5,240 nt of DNA, from assembly GCA_902478605.1 (NCBI GenBank), contig CABSLQ010000109.1:1-5240 (forward strand), in the 5' to 3' direction. Numbering within the stretch: the first letter of the stretch is position 1; each line of letters starts with the position of its first letter. Origin of the DNA: an uncultured Oscillospiraceae bacterium. Its GTDB lineage: Bacteria > Bacillota > Clostridia > Oscillospirales > Acutalibacteraceae. Below, in pieces: positions 1 to 5,035 of the stretch. Made by a program: the position numbers and the translations under genes. Below the pieces are notes generated by a model, which saw only the letters and a list, made by a program, of their open reading frames with translations, did no database searches and was not told the DNA's origin.

Positions 1-50
<50 letters not shown>

Positions 51-87
51 ATGTGTGGAGAGCTGCTTTTCAACAAATTTGTTTCAA

Positions 88-105
88 TATTCAGTTATCA
101 AAGGA
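88..105 (-). promoter_or_regulatory. boxA-like antitermination element in the tRNA leader
   Basis: The minus strand reads TCCTTTGATAACTGAATA. This resembles the CTTTGAAAACTGAA-type boxA leader found ahead of stable RNA genes in Firmicutes, where the NusB/S10 complex binds nascent RNA to suppress Rho-dependent termination. It sits between the tRNA fragment and the intact tRNA-Ala. The assignment rests on motif resemblance only. Confidence 0.5.
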
Positions 106-130
106 GGGGTGTGTAACCGGATGAACCGGG

Positions 131-153
131 CTCCCAGCTGAGCTATACCCCCA
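131..153 (-). repeat. Second copy of the first 22 nt of tRNA-Ala (tRNA fragment)
   Basis: These 23 bp are identical to 29-51, which hold the acceptor 5' strand, D-arm and one flanking base of the tRNA-Ala gene. The two copies start 102 bp apart and face the same way. After GGGAG the copy leaves the tRNA sequence and runs into CCCGGTTCATCCGG, a small stem-loop slightly reminiscent of a shortened T-arm, then ACACCCCTCC. No anticodon arm is present. It looks like the remains of a deleted tRNA or a recombination scar inside the transcribed leader of the intact gene. It is not expected to be a functional tRNA. Confidence 0.85.
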
Positions 154-195
154 AACCGGCCGGCCGAACAGCTCCCTGTTTCACCGACGTGTTAT

Positions 196-224
196 AGAAT
201 AGCATACCCGCCCCGGCTTGTCAA
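196..224 (-). promoter_or_regulatory. Strong sigma-A-type promoter for the tRNA-Ala unit
   Basis: On the minus strand, TTGACA (224-219) is followed by a 17-bp spacer and TATTCT (201-196), with TG one base upstream of the -10 (extended -10). An A/T-rich tract at 242-253 lies upstream of the -35 and could act as an UP element, as is common for stable RNA promoters. Transcription should start near 189-190, so the tRNA fragment and boxA-like element would both lie in the leader. Confidence 0.85.
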
Positions 225-282
225 GTCCCTTTTTGAGCCGGAAAAAAATTTTTCCGCCGCACCCAATGCTATTGGCCGCCCA

Positions 283-291
283 TGCTATACT
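283..291 (+). promoter_or_regulatory. Extended -10 promoter of the sigma-factor operon
   Basis: TGCTATACT at 283-291 matches an extended -10 (TGnTATAAT). No good TTGACA-like -35 lies 17 bp upstream; that position is occupied by a perfect inverted repeat, CCAAT-GCT-ATTGG (263-275), which may be an operator. No typical ECF-type -35 is evident, so autoregulation by the encoded sigma factor is not supported. The predicted start near 298 would leave a leader of about 14 nt, mostly ribosome binding site. Confidence 0.55.
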
Positions 292-311
292 ATAGACAGA
301 GGGGGGATTGT

Positions 312-845
312 ATGCACGAACCGATCAACGAATGGCTCGGCGCGCTGCGCCAGGACGGCGAAGCCGCCGAAGCGGCGCTGGAAAAGCTGTACGAAGCCTG
401 CTACCAGCCGGTGTTCCTGCTGGCCGTCTCCATCACGGGCGAGGCAGGCGCCGCCGAAGACGTCGCACAGGAGGTGTTTATCACACTGAAAAAACAGGCC
501 GCCCGCTACATTCCCGGCCGCAGCGGCCGTGCCTGGATCGCCGCCATCACGCGCAATATCTCCCGCTATGCTCTGCGCACCGCCCGGGCGGAACAGAAAA
601 AATACCAGACCGAGGAGCCCGCGGCCGCCTTTGACAAGCAGGTGCTGGACGGTATCCTGATTTCCGACGCCATGGACAGGCTGAATTCCCGGGAATACCG
701 GATCGTTCTCCTGCACGTATTCGGCGGGTATACGCTGCGGGAAATCGCCGTGTACACCGAAACGGCTTACGGCACCGTCCTGTGGCAATACCATGAAGCA
801 CGCAAAAAGCTCAGGCAATACTACGAAAGGAGTGCAGCCGATTGA
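312..845 (+). CDS. RNA polymerase sigma factor, sigma-70 family, ECF-type
   Basis: This 177-residue protein is of typical length for an ECF sigma factor (regions 2 and 4 only). It would redirect RNA polymerase to a small set of promoters. Region 2 spans about residues 22-90, with the core-binding segment AEDVAQEVF at 48-56 and the -10-recognition helix RAWIAAITRNISRYALR at 73-89. A charged linker follows to about 112. Region 4 spans about 115-172, starting with the DAMDRLNSREYRIVLLHVF segment, with a helix-turn-helix at about 141-169 for -35 recognition. I chose ATG 312 because a G-rich Shine-Dalgarno (AGAGGGGGG, 298-306) lies 5 nt upstream. An in-frame ATG at 282 falls inside the promoter and has no ribosome binding site. 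The stop overlaps the start of the next gene by 4 nt, so the two are probably translationally coupled, as is usual for sigma/anti-sigma pairs. I cannot name the ECF group. Confidence 0.93.
   Translation: MHEPINEWLGALRQDGEAAEAALEKLYEACYQPVFLLAVSITGEAGAAEDVAQEVFITLKKQAARYIPGRSGRAWIAAITRNISRYALRTARAEQKKYQTEEPAAAFDKQVLDGILISDAMDRLNSREYRIVLLHVFGGYTLREIAVYTETAYGTVLWQYHEARKKLRQYYERSAAD
826..832 (+). promoter_or_regulatory. Ribosome binding site that sets the TTG start of the membrane protein
   Basis: AAAGGAG lies 9 nt before TTG 842-844, inside the end of the sigma gene. No ATG or GTG start is better placed, so the TTG start and 4-nt overlap (TTGA) with the upstream stop are the best reading. Such overlaps keep the two products in proportion. 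Confidence 0.8.
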
Positions 846-2476
846 AACGAAAAAACTGGAAACAACGGCTCCGCGAGGAGGCGCAGCTGCATCTGCCCGC
901 CCCCAGGGAGCCCGACGGCGAATCCTATCTGCAGCCGGATTCCGCCCGGTTCCTGCCGGGCGGCTCGCCCGTAAAGACCGCCGTGCGGTATGGCCTGCCC
1001 GCCCTGGCCGCGGCCGCGGCGCTGGTCTGCGTCGCCCTGCTGGCGCGCGGCATGGCCTCCCTGCCGGCCGGTGATTCCGCCTCCTCGGCGTTCGCCGCCG
1101 CCACGGAGCACACCGGGGCCCCTTCCACGGCGACCGTCCCCTCCCCCGCCTCCTCAGCCGACACCACGGCCGCTTCCCACACCACCGCCATCTCGGAACC
1201 CGCTCCCCCGACCACCGCCGCGACCGGCTCGATCGGCCTGCCGCCGGCGGGCGAGCTGGTCTTCTCCACCGTGCTCGAGACGCCGGAATTCGACGGGAGC
1301 ATCGGCACCTACACACAAATGGCGGACGGCGGCTTTGTCGTCGCGGGGATGGTCGAAGGCCAGATGGATAAGCGCACGGCCGGAGACGAGTACACCACCG
1401 CCTTTGTGGCCCGCTGCGACGCACAGGGAAAATGGCTGTTCACCCGCTTTTTTGGCGGCAATCTGGGTGAAAGCTTTGATAAAATCATCGTCACACAGGA
1501 CGGCGGCTTTCTCGCCTGCGGCAATACCGGCAGCTCGACGGGCGGCGATTTCGACGTCTGGGGCCTGAAGGGATGGGAGAACAAAGGCGTGCTCTTCGTG
1601 AAATACAGCGCCGCCGGCGAGGTGCAGTGGGCGCGCGTGGTCAAAGCGCACAACATCACCGGCTATGCCGCCGGCAGCGTGCGCGAGGCCGCGGACGGCA
1701 GCCTGCTCGGCATGGTGGAGGAAAATAATGTCCTTGAAAAATCCACCACCTACTACCGTTTTCACTGGGACGCGCAGGGCAATCCCCTGACCGCCAATGT
1801 GCTCGAACCGGTCAACGTCGACATCGATCACATCGCCGATGTGGATTTTTCAGAAGACGGCAGTCTCACCATAGCGGGAAACGGCAGGCGAACCGGCGTC
1901 TATCTGCGCCTGAACCCGGACGGAAGCGAAGCCTTCCGGCGGGAATTCTCCGGCCTGGATTTTGACGGAATGATCCCCGACGGCCAGGGCGGTTATGCCA
2001 TAAACGGCCTATTTTACCGCTACACCAAAGGAACGGATCTGCAGGCGGCGGGCATCACCCCGCCGGCGCACTATCGCAGCGGAAGCAGCACCGGCGTGTT
2101 CTTTTTGAAAATGACCGCCGACGACACGCTCGCCGGCGGGGATATGCTCGTCGGCGGAGATACGATGTGCACCTCCCGGTATCTGACCGTGCTGGACGGC
2201 GGGGACATTCTGTACCATGCGAACGATATGGGCGAGTTTATCGATCCGCTGTCCGGCAGTGCACCGCCCCAAAGCCGCCTGTACCTGTACCGGCTCGGTG
2301 CCGACGGAAAGCTGAAAGCGTTGTACACCACCAACTCCGATTTGCTCACCGGGGTATACGACGGGCTGGACGGCCTGTTTGTCCGGCCCGACGGCTCCGT
2401 GCTGGCGGTCTGTATGGAAAATACCGCGCCGAGCTTTATCCGCGTCCTGCGGCTGCAGAACGGCAGCATCAAATAA
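842..2476 (+). CDS. Single-pass membrane protein with external seven-bladed beta-propeller-like domain; candidate anti-sigma/sensor
   Basis: This 544-residue protein starts at TTG. Residues 1-45 are polar and basic (KRKNWKQRLREE), which suggests a cytosolic N-terminus. One hydrophobic segment at about 50-70 follows (YGLPALAAAAALVCVALLA). Residues 78-137 form a Ser/Thr/Ala/Pro-rich linker. From about 138 to the end, two motifs alternate seven times. One is a DGG/DGS turn before a hydrophobic strand (near 162, 220, 285, 339, 380, 452, 517). The other is a strand ending in a D/A-x-G turn (near 187, 251, 304, 353, 420, 480, 532). That pattern, with segments such as WLFTRFFGG, fits a seven-bladed propeller outside the cell. 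Family knowledge: genes coupled to ECF sigma factors with this topology are commonly membrane anti-sigma factors that sense an extracellular signal. I see no zinc-binding HxxxCxxC motif or other named anti-sigma domain, so that role is inference. A cell-surface propeller protein with another job is the main alternative. Confidence 0.92.
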   Translation: MKRKNWKQRLREEAQLHLPAPREPDGESYLQPDSARFLPGGSPVKTAVRYGLPALAAAAALVCVALLARGMASLPAGDSASSAFAAATEHTGAPSTATVPSPASSADTTAASHTTAISEPAPPTTAATGSIGLPPAGELVFSTVLETPEFDGSIGTYTQMADGGFVVAGMVEGQMDKRTAGDEYTTAFVARCDAQGKWLFTRFFGGNLGESFDKIIVTQDGGFLACGNTGSSTGGDFDVWGLKGWENKGVLFVKYSAAGEVQWARVVKAHNITGYAAGSVREAADGSLLGMVEENNVLEKSTTYYRFHWDAQGNPLTANVLEPVNVDIDHIADVDFSEDGSLTIAGNGRRTGVYLRLNPDGSEAFRREFSGLDFDGMIPDGQGGYAINGLFYRYTKGTDLQAAGITPPAHYRSGSSTGVFFLKMTADDTLAGGDMLVGGDTMCTSRYLTVLDGGDILYHANDMGEFIDPLSGSAPPQSRLYLYRLGADGKLKALYTTNSDLLTGVYDGLDGLFVRPDGSVLAVCMENTAPSFIRVLRLQNGSIK

Positions 2477-2517
2477 AAAACCGAGCCGCCGGACGATGTC
2501 CGGCGGCTTTCGGTTTT
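2477..2517. terminator. Bidirectional intrinsic terminator between convergent genes
   Basis: A perfect 10-bp stem, GCCGCCGGAC/GTCCGGCGGC (2485-2494 and 2498-2507), closes on the loop GAT. It is extended by CCGA/TCGG and by A4/T4 arms, so a U-tract follows the stem in both directions: TTTT at 2514-2517 on the plus strand and a run of T on the minus strand. It begins directly after the propeller-protein stop. The GH18 stop codon (2516-2518) lies partly in its T-tract, so one structure ends both transcripts. Confidence 0.93.
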
Positions 2518-4078
2518 ATTTGTACAGGGTTTTGTACGCACTGGCGAGCAGCGCGCCGCTGGTGTCGTGGGAAAGCTCCCACGCCCCCACGCCGCCCAGG
2601 CCCTGCGCCCTGGCGAAAGCCGCCTTGGCCGCAATGGAGGCTTCGTCCTCATAGGAGACGAACACGCCCCCGCCGTACAGATAGGGCACCTGCGCCGCCG
2701 CGTGGCGCAGCCGGGTGTAGGCCGACCCGCTCAGATACCCGCTGCGCAGCGCGTCGTAGCTTATCGACTTCGCCGAGGTGAAGGCGCTGTACAGCCCGTT
2801 GTTCTGGGCGCTCACCCCCTGGTACACGTAGCCGTAAAACGGCATGCCGAGCACCAGCTTGGAAGCGGCGGCGCCCGCGTTGCGCCAGGCGCTCACCGCG
2901 TCGGATACGCTGTTCTTATACTGCGGCGAGCTCTCGCCCGGCCTGTACAGCGGCGCGTTCAAATCGGCGTATTTGTCCCACGGGCCGTGCATGTCGTACG
3001 CCATGACGAAGATATAATCCACCGCCCCGGCCACCTTGGCCGGCTCGATCTTGGACAGGTAGCTCGTATTGGCCGCGCCCGCGATGGACAGGTAATATTG
3101 CCGCCCGTCCCGGCGCCCCTGCTCGTCCAGCCGGCGCCGCAGCGTCTGCAGCAGCAGGGTGAAATTCTGCTTGTCCGCGGGACGGTTGCCATTGCCCGCC
3201 TTGCCGCCCGACACCGGGTATTCCCAGTCGAGGTCCACCCCGTCCAGCCCGTGCTCCACGATAAAAGCCACCGCGCTGTCCGCGAAGGTTTCCCGCGCCG
3301 CCGCCGTGGCCGCCGCATCGGAGAAGTTCCCCGAATAATCCCAGCCGCCCACCGATATCATCGCCTTGAGATGGCGGTGCTTCTTTTTCAGCGCGCGGAT
3401 CGCGGCCAGATTCTTCCGGTCGTTGGCGGGATCCGCCAGCACGATTTTTCCCTTTTCGATTTTCGCAAACGCATAATGCAGATGGGTCAGCCGGGAAGCC
3501 GGGATCTGCGCCGGCGTATACCCCTTGTAGGACGCCCAGCCCCCGTAATACCCCACCACCATCTTGCCCGCCGGCGTCGCCGTCGGCGCCGAATTCGTCG
3601 GCCGGGTGGCCGCCGTCCCCGCCGTGGTGGCCGTGGTCGTCTCCGAAGGCCGCGCTGTGGAGTGCGGCCGGGTGGTGGTCGTACCGGGGCGGGTGGTGGT
3701 CGTACCGGGGCGGGTGGTGGTGCCCCCCGTCTGCCCCGCGCTGCTCTGGCCGCCGCCCTGGACGCTGTTCTGGCCGGTCTGGCTGCCGGAGCCGCTCTGG
3801 CTGCTCTGGCTGCCGGAGCCGCTCTGGCTGCTCTGGCCGCCGGCTTCCGCTTCGCCCGTCTGGGAGAGGGAACCCGGTGTGCTTTCCCCCGCCGTTCCGG
3901 CGGAGGGGGCCGTCGAAACGGCGGAGGGGGCCGTGGAAACGGCCGCTCCCCCCGACGGCGCGGATGAAGCCGTCCCGCCCGAAACCGCATCGAGCGCCGC
4001 GGGCGTGCCCACGCCGACCGCCAGGCTCAGCAGCACCGCCGCGGCCGCGCTTATCCATTTTTTCATCGTGATTCTCAC
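2516..4078 (-). CDS. Secreted GH18 family chitinase-like glycoside hydrolase
   Basis: This 520-residue protein, read from GTG, should hydrolyse beta-1,4-GlcNAc polymers such as chitin outside the cell. It begins with a Sec-type signal peptide (MKKW, then a hydrophobic stretch, to about residue 31). A Ser/Thr/Gly/Gln/Pro-rich linker with internal repeats runs from about 31 to 171, and the GH18 barrel from about 172 to 520. Visible family motifs are SVGGW (242-246), the catalytic DGVDLDWE (279-286; Glu286 is the expected acid/base), MAYDMHGPWD (359-368), GMPFYG (411-416) and the barrel-closing Trp500 in GAWELSHD. All key residues are present, so it should be active. I see no LysM, SLH or recognisable chitin-binding domain, which argues against a spore-cortex SleL/YaaH role; the linker may instead reach across the cell wall. 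GTG 4078 was chosen because AAGGAGG (4090-4084) lies 5 nt upstream; ATG 4066 would be 17 nt away. Other GlcNAc-containing glycans are possible substrates. Confidence 0.93.
   Translation of the reverse strand: MRITMKKWISAAAAVLLSLAVGVGTPAALDAVSGGTASSAPSGGAAVSTAPSAVSTAPSAGTAGESTPGSLSQTGEAEAGGQSSQSGSGSQSSQSGSGSQTGQNSVQGGGQSSAGQTGGTTTRPGTTTTRPGTTTTRPHSTARPSETTTATTAGTAATRPTNSAPTATPAGKMVVGYYGGWASYKGYTPAQIPASRLTHLHYAFAKIEKGKIVLADPANDRKNLAAIRALKKKHRHLKAMISVGGWDYSGNFSDAAATAAARETFADSAVAFIVEHGLDGVDLDWEYPVSGGKAGNGNRPADKQNFTLLLQTLRRRLDEQGRRDGRQYYLSIAGAANTSYLSKIEPAKVAGAVDYIFVMAYDMHGPWDKYADLNAPLYRPGESSPQYKNSVSDAVSAWRNAGAAASKLVLGMPFYGYVYQGVSAQNNGLYSAFTSAKSISYDALRSGYLSGSAYTRLRHAAAQVPYLYGGGVFVSYEDEASIAAKAAFARAQGLGGVGAWELSHDTSGALLASAYKTLYK
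3669..3721 (-). repeat. 21-bp tandem repeat coding for a Thr-Thr-Arg-Pro linker
   Basis: Two identical 21-bp units (3669-3689, 3690-3710) are followed by a partial third. They encode a repeated TTTTRPG heptad in the GH18 linker. The exact DNA identity, not only protein similarity, suggests recent expansion by slippage or unequal recombination. Confidence 0.85.
3779..3832 (-). repeat. 27-bp tandem repeat coding for a Ser/Gln/Gly linker
   Basis: Two identical 27-bp units (3779-3805, 3806-3832) encode a repeated nine-residue SQSSQSGSG-type block in the GH18 linker. The flexible glycine/serine composition is typical of spacers between an anchor or signal and a catalytic domain. Confidence 0.85.
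3899..3940 (-). repeat. 21-bp tandem repeat coding for VSTAPSA
   Basis: Two 21-bp units with a single C/G difference (3899-3919, 3920-3940) encode VSTAPSA twice near the start of the mature GH18 protein. This is the third separate minisatellite in the same linker. Confidence 0.8.
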
Positions 4079-4123
4079 GGTGTCCTCCTTGTATGGCATG
4101 CTTGTCTTGTTGTCTGCCCTCTC

Positions 4124-4153
4124 ATTCTACCGGACGGCGCCGGGCGGGCGCAA
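4124..4153 (-). promoter_or_regulatory. Probable promoter of the GH18 gene
   Basis: On the minus strand, TTGCGC (4153-4148) and TAGAAT (4129-4124) are separated by 18 bp. The start would be near 4117, giving a leader of about 40 nt before GTG 4078. The -35 is a moderate match, so an activator may be needed. Upstream at 4176-4190 the minus strand carries ATTGG twice, ten bases apart start to start (ATTGGAATGCATTGG), a possible binding site. Confidence 0.5.
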
Positions 4154-4255
4154 TGCAAAATGGATGGAAGAAAAACCAATGCATTCCAATTTAATTTAAA
4201 AAAGGAAAACACCGTGTCATGGGGGGTGTCCCCGGCCCGCCGGGCGAACAGCGGG

Positions 4256-4351
4256 CAGTCCGCTGTGGGGACTGCCTGCGGTCCGCTGTGTGGACCGCCT
4301 GCCGTCTGCCGGGTGGACCGCCTGCCGTCTGCCGGGTGGACCGCCTGCCGT
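4256..4351. repeat. 23-bp tandem repeat array with hairpin-forming units
   Basis: Four units start at 4256, 4279, 4302 and 4325, and a short partial unit follows. The last two are identical; the first two differ from them and from each other. Unit 1 forms GCAGTCC/GGACTGC (4255-4261 and 4269-4275) and unit 2 forms GCGGTCC/GGACCGC (4278-4284 and 4292-4298), each around a 7-nt loop. The third stem position is A-T in one and G-C in the other. The stretch 4233-4255 may be a decayed further copy. The array lies between divergent genes, upstream of the promoter at 4386, and does not look coding. Confidence 0.85.
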
Positions 4352-4385
4352 TATGGATGAATCGAATAGAAAAATAGAATGTATA

Positions 4386-4414
4386 TTGAAAAAAGCAAGC
4401 GGATATGGTAAAAT
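4386..4414 (+). promoter_or_regulatory. Sigma-A-type promoter for the small membrane protein gene
   Basis: TTGAAA (4386-4391) and TAAAAT (4409-4414) are separated by exactly 17 bp, with TG one base upstream of the -10. The surroundings at 4353-4430 are A/T-rich in contrast to the GC-rich repeats before them. Transcription should begin near 4421, about 27 nt before ATG 4448. Confidence 0.85.
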
Positions 4415-4447
4415 GATGAAAGAAAACCCACAGAGAGGAAGGATACC

Positions 4448-4633
4448 ATGGTGTTTTTTCAAGACGTGGCGGTCACCGCCATCGGCTTTTTTCTGGCGAT
4501 CGCCGGCGCCGCGGTCTTCTTTAACCTGCTGGGTCGGTGCCTCGCCCGCGGCGGCGCCTGGGAAGCCTTCCAGGATCTCGCCGCGGCCATTTCCCGCCGC
4601 TTTTCCGGGCGCCGGAAGGGAGAACACCGCTGA
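4448..4633 (+). CDS. Small predicted membrane protein, 61 residues, function unknown
   Basis: I do not recognise this protein. It has one strongly hydrophobic segment at about residues 7-29 (VAVTAIGFFLAIAGAAVFF and onward). A basic tail follows (LGRCLARGGAWEAF, then SRRFSGRRKGEHR), so the C-terminus is probably cytosolic. AGGAAGG lies 5 nt before the ATG and a near-consensus promoter is upstream, so expression as a single-gene transcript is likely. Third codon positions are G/C-rich, as in the neighbouring genes. A competing frame (ATG 4353) reads through the same DNA but turns into Arg/Pro-rich sequence and has no ribosome binding site. It could be a small regulatory or stress membrane peptide or a toxin-like peptide; nothing in the sequence decides. 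Confidence 0.68.
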   Translation: MVFFQDVAVTAIGFFLAIAGAAVFFNLLGRCLARGGAWEAFQDLAAAISRRFSGRRKGEHR

Positions 4634-4859
4634 CCGGCAGGAGCCGCCTTGCCGCACCGCGGCCGCGCGACGGGGGCCTGGATTCGGCGGTGAATCACGG
4701 GAAAACGGGGCCGCGGGACAGAGGAAAGGGGGCCGCCTGCAGCGGGCGCCGGCCATTGAGCCGTTGGTTGTCTGCGCCTGCCGCGCCGCGGTAAAGCCGC
4801 GTTCTTGTCTCCCGGGGCGTCCGCCTGCCCGGCTTCCCCCCTTCCTCTCCTTCAGTATA
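4634..4859. other. GC-rich intergenic stretch without a convincing gene
   Basis: Open frames cross this stretch on both strands, but all give Arg/Pro/Gly-rich products with no ribosome binding site or recognisable motif. The one local structure I see is CGCGG-TAAAG-CCGCG (4787-4801), followed by TTCTTGTCT. It could be a weak terminator for the small membrane protein transcript. I recognise no RNA gene. Confidence 0.5.
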
Positions 4860-4964
4860 CCGGTTAAACCGGACAGGTACTGTCCCCATAAGAAAAGGGC
4901 ATTCAAAGCACCCGGTTCGCCGGGGAAGGGCGGCGAGCCCTGTCCCCCGCGGCCGCGGCGGGAC
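4860..4964. repeat. Cluster of consecutive inverted repeats
   Basis: Five short hairpins follow one another: CCGGTT/AACCGG (4860-4872), GGACAG/CTGTCC (4871-4885), CCCGG-TTCG-CCGGG (4911-4924), GGGC/GCCC (4928-4940) and an imperfect GTCCC/GGGAC structure around CCGCGGCCGCGG (4942-4964). The first two share bases 4871-4872 and so may be alternatives. No coding frame is supported here. It could be a structured RNA, the decayed 3' end of an element, or GC-rich spacer. Confidence 0.5.
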
Positions 4965-4990
4965 GAATCCCTTCCGCAGACAACTCATCC

Positions 4991-5029
4991 AAACGGCGCC
5001 GGACGGGGTGATGCCCCGCCCGGCGTTTT
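4991..5029 (-). terminator. Probable intrinsic terminator of the holin-like gene
   Basis: A 12-bp stem (4997-5008 with 5014-5025) closes on a 5-nt loop and begins about 10 nt after the minus-strand stop at 5036. The single non-Watson-Crick position (5003/5019) is G-U in the minus-strand RNA but A-C in the plus-strand RNA, which favours the minus-strand role. The minus-strand T-tract is short (TTT). The TTTT at 5026-5029 could let it work in the plus direction as well. Confidence 0.65.
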
Positions 5030-5035
5030 GGTGCT

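Noticed and set aside
131..180. Fragment at 131-153 considered as a second complete tRNA
   Set aside because: Only the 5' 22 nt match. There is no anticodon arm and the putative 3' acceptor strand (ACACCCC) pairs poorly with GGGGGTA.
239..256. CGG-A7-T5-CCG considered as a terminator
   Set aside because: It lies between two divergent promoters, has a weak A/T stem and no gene ends before it; an UP-element role is more likely.
285..1424. 379-codon open frame on the minus strand opposite the sigma gene and the start of the propeller-protein gene
   Set aside because: Product is Arg/Pro/Gly-rich with no motif and no ribosome binding site. It is an antisense by-product of G/C-rich third codon positions in the clear sigma and membrane-protein genes.
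2567..3967. 466-codon open frame on the plus strand opposite the GH18 gene
   Set aside because: The minus strand has an unmistakable GH18 catalytic domain with signal peptide and ribosome binding site. The plus-strand product is low-complexity Arg/Ala/Gly sequence.
3564..4199. Plus-strand open frame rich in Val/Trp repeats (GRVVVVP, LWLLWLPEP)
   Set aside because: The repeats mirror the GH18 linker minisatellites read on the wrong strand; the frame has no supported start.
4256..4351. Tandem 23-bp repeats considered as a CRISPR array
   Set aside because: Units are directly adjacent with no unique spacers, and no cas gene is present in the window.
4217..4906. 229-codon minus-strand frame across the repeats and small membrane gene
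   Set aside because: No motif, composition unlike the real genes, and it is antisense to a gene with its own promoter and ribosome binding site.
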